From the NCBI GenBank assembly GCA_020026175.1, contig JAHHQV010000076.1, forward strand, positions 1 through 9,574: a stretch of DNA of 9,574 bases. Reading direction: 5' to 3'. The DNA is from Phocaeicola sp. Its GTDB lineage: Bacteria > Bacteroidota > Bacteroidia > Bacteroidales > Bacteroidaceae. Below the pieces are notes generated by a model that had not been told where the DNA came from, did not search any database, and was given only the letters and a program-made list of their open reading frames with translations. Positions 7,249 to 9,574 of the stretch are shown in pieces (position 1 is the stretch's first letter; each line of letters begins with the position of its first letter). The translations under genes were made by a program, and so were the position numbers.

Positions 7249-8181
7249 TCAATCAGGAATAATCATTGTCAAAGCCTCCGGCAATATTGTAACATCTACA
7301 GGATAGTGTTTTGAGTTCCATATTCTGCCGTCAATGCTCACTTCAGCATTCTGCGCCCTCAATATCTTAACTTTTTTGGTTCTGTATGGCTTCACTATCT
7401 TATGATTTAGTATGCGTCCTTTCTGAAGCATCCACAGGCCCGATATAAGTTCCTTTATTTCCGGACGATATATCAAAGATACATCAAGCCATCCGTTATA
7501 AGGAACCGCACTTGGCGTGAGTCCATATCCTGTACAGCTTCCTATAGCTACAGCCATGATTCTTCCCCTTATATGTTCGCCGTTTATCTTTATATGCATC
7601 CTGTGAAGTTTCCTTTCGAATGCTACCAACACCAGAGACGATAGATAAGAGATAAGCGGTATACCCCAAAAACGCTTTGTTTCATTGGTAATCATGACAA
7701 TACGTGCTCCAAGTCCCATATAAACGGCATTAAGGAAAAATCTGTCGATATGGTTGTCACCGTCGTAATAAGTAAACATACCTACATCCACCTTCCTCAC
7801 ACGATGGTTTTTCAGGACATTGACAGCAGCCTTGTAATCGTCCGAATCAATTCCCCAATATCTGGCAAAATCATTTCCTATGCCATTAGGTATCACCCCG
7901 AACGCAATACTGCCTTTATTTTCTATATCAGAATGCATAATGCCATTTACAGCATCATTTATAGCTCCGTCACCACCCACCACTACTATGGTTTTATATC
8001 CATTGTTGGCAAGTGTACGCGACAGCCTTTCGACCGAGCCGAAACCTTCAGACTGAACATAGTCATACTCTATCTCCAGGCTGTCGAGATATGCACGTAT
8101 TTCGGCCCATCTTTTCTGGGCTTTTCTACTTCCTGCTTTAGGATTATATATTATCCCCCATCTGTTAGGTTCTACTGCCAT
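7249..8181 (-). CDS. Diacylglycerol kinase / LCB5-YegS-type lipid kinase family protein
   Basis: A 310-residue cytoplasmic or membrane-associated enzyme predicted to phosphorylate a lipid hydroxyl (diacylglycerol or a sphingoid-type base) using ATP. Visible motifs: IIYNPKAGSRKAQKRW (10-25), the nucleotide-binding VVVGGDGAINDAVNGI (66-81; the family GGDGT reads GGDGA), and FGVIPNGIGNDFARYWGI (94-111), the conserved P-G-GNDFA block. LNAVYMGLGARI (150-161) follows, and VSIDGRIW (281-288) holds the late DG motif, with Arg where DGE is common. I chose the ATG at 8181 because the open frame up to 8268 overlaps miaA and adds unfamily-like residues. It lies 58 bases after miaA with no promoter match between, so the two are probably cotranscribed. 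Bacteroidales make sphingolipids, so a sphingoid substrate is possible but not shown. Confidence 0.88.
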   Translation of the reverse strand: MAVEPNRWGIIYNPKAGSRKAQKRWAEIRAYLDSLEIEYDYVQSEGFGSVERLSRTLANNGYKTIVVVGGDGAINDAVNGIMHSDIENKGSIAFGVIPNGIGNDFARYWGIDSDDYKAAVNVLKNHRVRKVDVGMFTYYDGDNHIDRFFLNAVYMGLGARIVMITNETKRFWGIPLISYLSSLVLVAFERKLHRMHIKINGEHIRGRIMAVAIGSCTGYGLTPSAVPYNGWLDVSLIYRPEIKELISGLWMLQKGRILNHKIVKPYRTKKVKILRAQNAEVSIDGRIWNSKHYPVDVTILPEALTMIIPD

Positions 8182-8239
8182 AATTATATAAATATTTATA
8201 ATTAAAAAAACAAAAAAGCGTCGATAATGTTCAAGACTA

Positions 8240-9154
8240 TTACTGCTCCATCGTTTCAACGATAGCACCTATCTTATCTTCCATTGACATTTCAGCATCT
8301 ATCCAATTTATGACAAACCCTCTTCTCTCCATTCCTCTGAACCATGTCATCTGACGTTTGGCAAACTGGTGTATTGCTATCTCAAGCTGACTTATCATTT
8401 CATCATAACTCAATTGTCCGATAACATACAATGTAAGATATTTGTATTCCAATCCGTAATATATCAAATCGTCAGCCGACAGTCCTGATTCCAGAAGTTT
8501 CCTCACTTCGTCCACCATACCTTCGTCAAGTCGTTGTTTCAGGCGGCGCGAAATCTTTTCTCTCCTCAGTTCCCTGCTAATGTCCACTCCTATTATCAGA
8601 CTTTTTATATCCGGAAACGGACGTGCGTCAACATTCTCTTTCAGATAATATTCTTCTATTTCTATAGCTCTGATGGCACGCTTCACTGTATCCACGTCTG
8701 TAGAGTTATGAAGTTTCTTGTATTCCGAAAGAATTCCGGTAAGTTCATCAAGCGACTTGTCCGAAAGTCTTTCACGCAACTCCTTATTTTCGGGTACAGG
8801 TATCAATCTGTATCCTTTCAACACAGATTCAAGATACATTCCCGTACCTCCACAAAGGATAACTTCTTTTCCTGATTCCTTTATTTCATTGTACGATGCC
8901 AGAAAATCCCTTTGAAATTCAAACACATTATATTTATAACCTGGATCTACGATGTCAATAAGATGGTAAGGAACAGCATAACCGTCTACGGTATAGTCTG
9001 CCAGGTCTTTGCCTGTACCCAGATCCATACCTCTATAGATTTGCCTGCTGTCACCACTGATAATTTCTGCTCCTATAGATTTTGCCAGATGAGCTGCCAA
9101 AGGTGTCTTTCCAGATGCAGTAGGTCCTAATATAGTAATCATATCATATTTCAT
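8240..9154 (-). CDS. miaA: tRNA dimethylallyltransferase
   Basis: Transfers the dimethylallyl group from DMAPP to N6 of A37 in tRNAs reading codons that start with U. The 304-residue product shows the P-loop GPTASGKT (10-17), SGDSRQIYRGMDLGTGKD (33-50) with the substrate-binding Asp35, CGGTGMYLES (101-110), RRLKQRLDEGMVDEV (203-217), and the C-terminal QFAKRQMTWFR (263-273). The usual HPNDxxR block reads LHNSTDVDTVKRAIRAIEI (148-166), and the I-G-Y-K-E site reads YYGLEYKYL (232-240). This fits the shorter, divergent MiaA copy found beside a second one in Bacteroides genomes. The start at 9154 gives MKYDMITILG; 9142 (MITILG) is also possible. The gene ends with tandem stops TAA TAG, and the lipid kinase gene follows. 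Confidence 0.94.
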   Translation of the reverse strand: MKYDMITILGPTASGKTPLAAHLAKSIGAEIISGDSRQIYRGMDLGTGKDLADYTVDGYAVPYHLIDIVDPGYKYNVFEFQRDFLASYNEIKESGKEVILCGGTGMYLESVLKGYRLIPVPENKELRERLSDKSLDELTGILSEYKKLHNSTDVDTVKRAIRAIEIEEYYLKENVDARPFPDIKSLIIGVDISRELRREKISRRLKQRLDEGMVDEVRKLLESGLSADDLIYYGLEYKYLTLYVIGQLSYDEMISQLEIAIHQFAKRQMTWFRGMERRGFVINWIDAEMSMEDKIGAIVETMEQ

Positions 9155-9159
9155 ACATG

Positions 9160-9167
9160 CAAAAATA
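9160..9167 (-). promoter_or_regulatory. Candidate -7 box for miaA
   Basis: The minus strand reads TATTTTTG, an exact TAnnTTTG match, but it ends only five bases before the ATG at 9154. Transcription would start at or next to the A of that ATG, giving a leaderless message, or a 12-base leader if 9142 is the real start. No convincing TTTG lies at -33. Confidence 0.4.
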
Positions 9168-9291
9168 CACAATCCTTGTTAAATTGCCATATACTTTGTG
9201 TCTGTTTTTTTGAATATAATCCATCTTTAAAATCCACATCTGTTTATTAATTATAGGATATTACTCTCCAAACATGACATATATTATATTT

Positions 9292-9486
9292 TCATTTTAT
9301 TCCCAACGCTTTAAAAGCAGCATCCACTGGGTCTGAATAAACTTCCAGACTGAATTTTGAGATTAAGTCGGCAGGAACTTTTCCATATTGCATCATGTCT
9401 GCAACGGGGATAAGTATACGTTTTGCTCCCGCATCGGCAGCAATCTGTAATGCTCCGGTTAAATCACTGGTCGGAATAATTGTTTT
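9292..9486 (-). pseudogene. Remnant C-terminus of a BrxL-type (BREX) Lon-like protein
   Basis: On the minus strand an open stretch of about 64 codons ends at TGA (9294-9292) and is closed upstream by an in-frame TAG at 9489-9487. It reads TSDLTGALQ, then IAADAGAKRILIP, a variable stretch, and SDPVDAAFKALGIK. These match the extreme C-terminal Lon-protease-like end that I remember for BrxL, where AFDAGAKRVLLP and DPVDAVFKALG occur in the same order. BrxL is the AAA+/Lon-like protein of BREX phage-defence clusters and is often the last gene. Full BrxL is around 650-700 residues; here no in-frame start or earlier domain is present, and sequence upstream of the TAG does not resume the match in any frame I read. 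It is therefore a truncated leftover, or a gene broken by an insertion outside the window. Confidence 0.7.
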
Positions 9487-9574
9487 CTACGAAAGGAATC
9501 ATACTTGACACCAAATGCCAGTGTCTTAGCCTAAAAAAGGTTGACTATTTTTTACGTTAAACCTAAAGTCTGTT
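9487..9574. other. Unassigned right edge upstream of the BrxL remnant
   Basis: BrxL-like similarity stops at the in-frame TAG, and I recognise nothing in the remaining 88 bases. One minus-strand frame gives a short peptide containing TLAFGVKYDSFRRK between two stops (9530-9528 and 9464-9462), overlapping the remnant in another frame. This could be the end of an inserted element or a deletion junction; too little is visible to say. Confidence 0.4.

Noticed and set aside
8200..8220. T6-G-T7 tract on the minus strand between miaA and the lipid kinase as a terminator
   Set aside because: No stable hairpin directly precedes it; the palindrome ATCGTT/AACGAT at 8250-8263 is inside miaA coding sequence and too far upstream.
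8182..8268. Upstream ATG extension of the lipid kinase (start at 8268)
   Set aside because: It would overlap the miaA 3' end, and the extra 29 residues do not resemble the family, which starts a few residues before the N-P-K-A-G block.
1..9574. tRNA, rRNA, CRISPR arrays or riboswitches
   Set aside because: No cloverleaf-like pattern, spaced direct repeats or recognisable riboswitch core was seen by eye on either strand; small or unusual RNAs could be missed.

Overview
The window looks like chromosomal DNA from an AT-rich Bacteroidota organism, most likely order Bacteroidales (Bacteroides/Prevotella relatives). Three things point there: the protein types (a GH57 / GT-B / archaeal-type debranching enzyme trio, a short MiaA, a Dcu-type transporter), exact TAnnTTTG -7 promoter boxes, and start codons that mostly lack Shine-Dalgarno sequences. 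Every gene I can support reads on the minus strand, so transcription runs from high to low coordinates.

In transcription order, the right edge (9487-9574) is unassigned. It is followed by the C-terminal 62 or so codons of a BrxL-type Lon-like protein (9292-9486), with no intact upstream part in view. Next come miaA (tRNA dimethylallyltransferase, 8240-9154) and, 58 bases on, a diacylglycerol/lipid kinase-family gene (7249-8181); the two probably share a transcript. Between 7195 and 6575 lies a decayed C-terminal half of an outer-membrane porin-like gene, broken by at least three frameshifts. Then serS (5212-6486) has its own -7 box and a 16-bp stem terminator.

The core of the window is a three-gene alpha-glucan/glycogen operon: a GH133-type amylo-alpha-1,6-glucosidase (3022-4965), a GT-B glycogen/starch synthase-like glycosyltransferase (1735-3006), and a GH57 alpha-amylase-like protein (344-1711). 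The genes are 15 and 23 bases apart. A promoter with matching -33 and -7 boxes and a 10-bp perfect palindrome precede them, and a strong hairpin/T-tract terminator follows. Together they suggest synthesis of a storage glucan and removal of its branches. The GH57 protein seems to lack both catalytic residues, so it may bind or regulate rather than hydrolyse. At the left edge (1-89) is the start of a DcuA/DcuB-type anaerobic C4-dicarboxylate transporter with its own promoter.

I do not see an intact undescribed system. The most unusual items are the BrxL (BREX defence) remnant beside the unexplained right edge, the apparent GH57 pseudoenzyme kept inside a glycogen operon, the lone strong Shine-Dalgarno before the glycosyltransferase, and the palindrome upstream of the operon.
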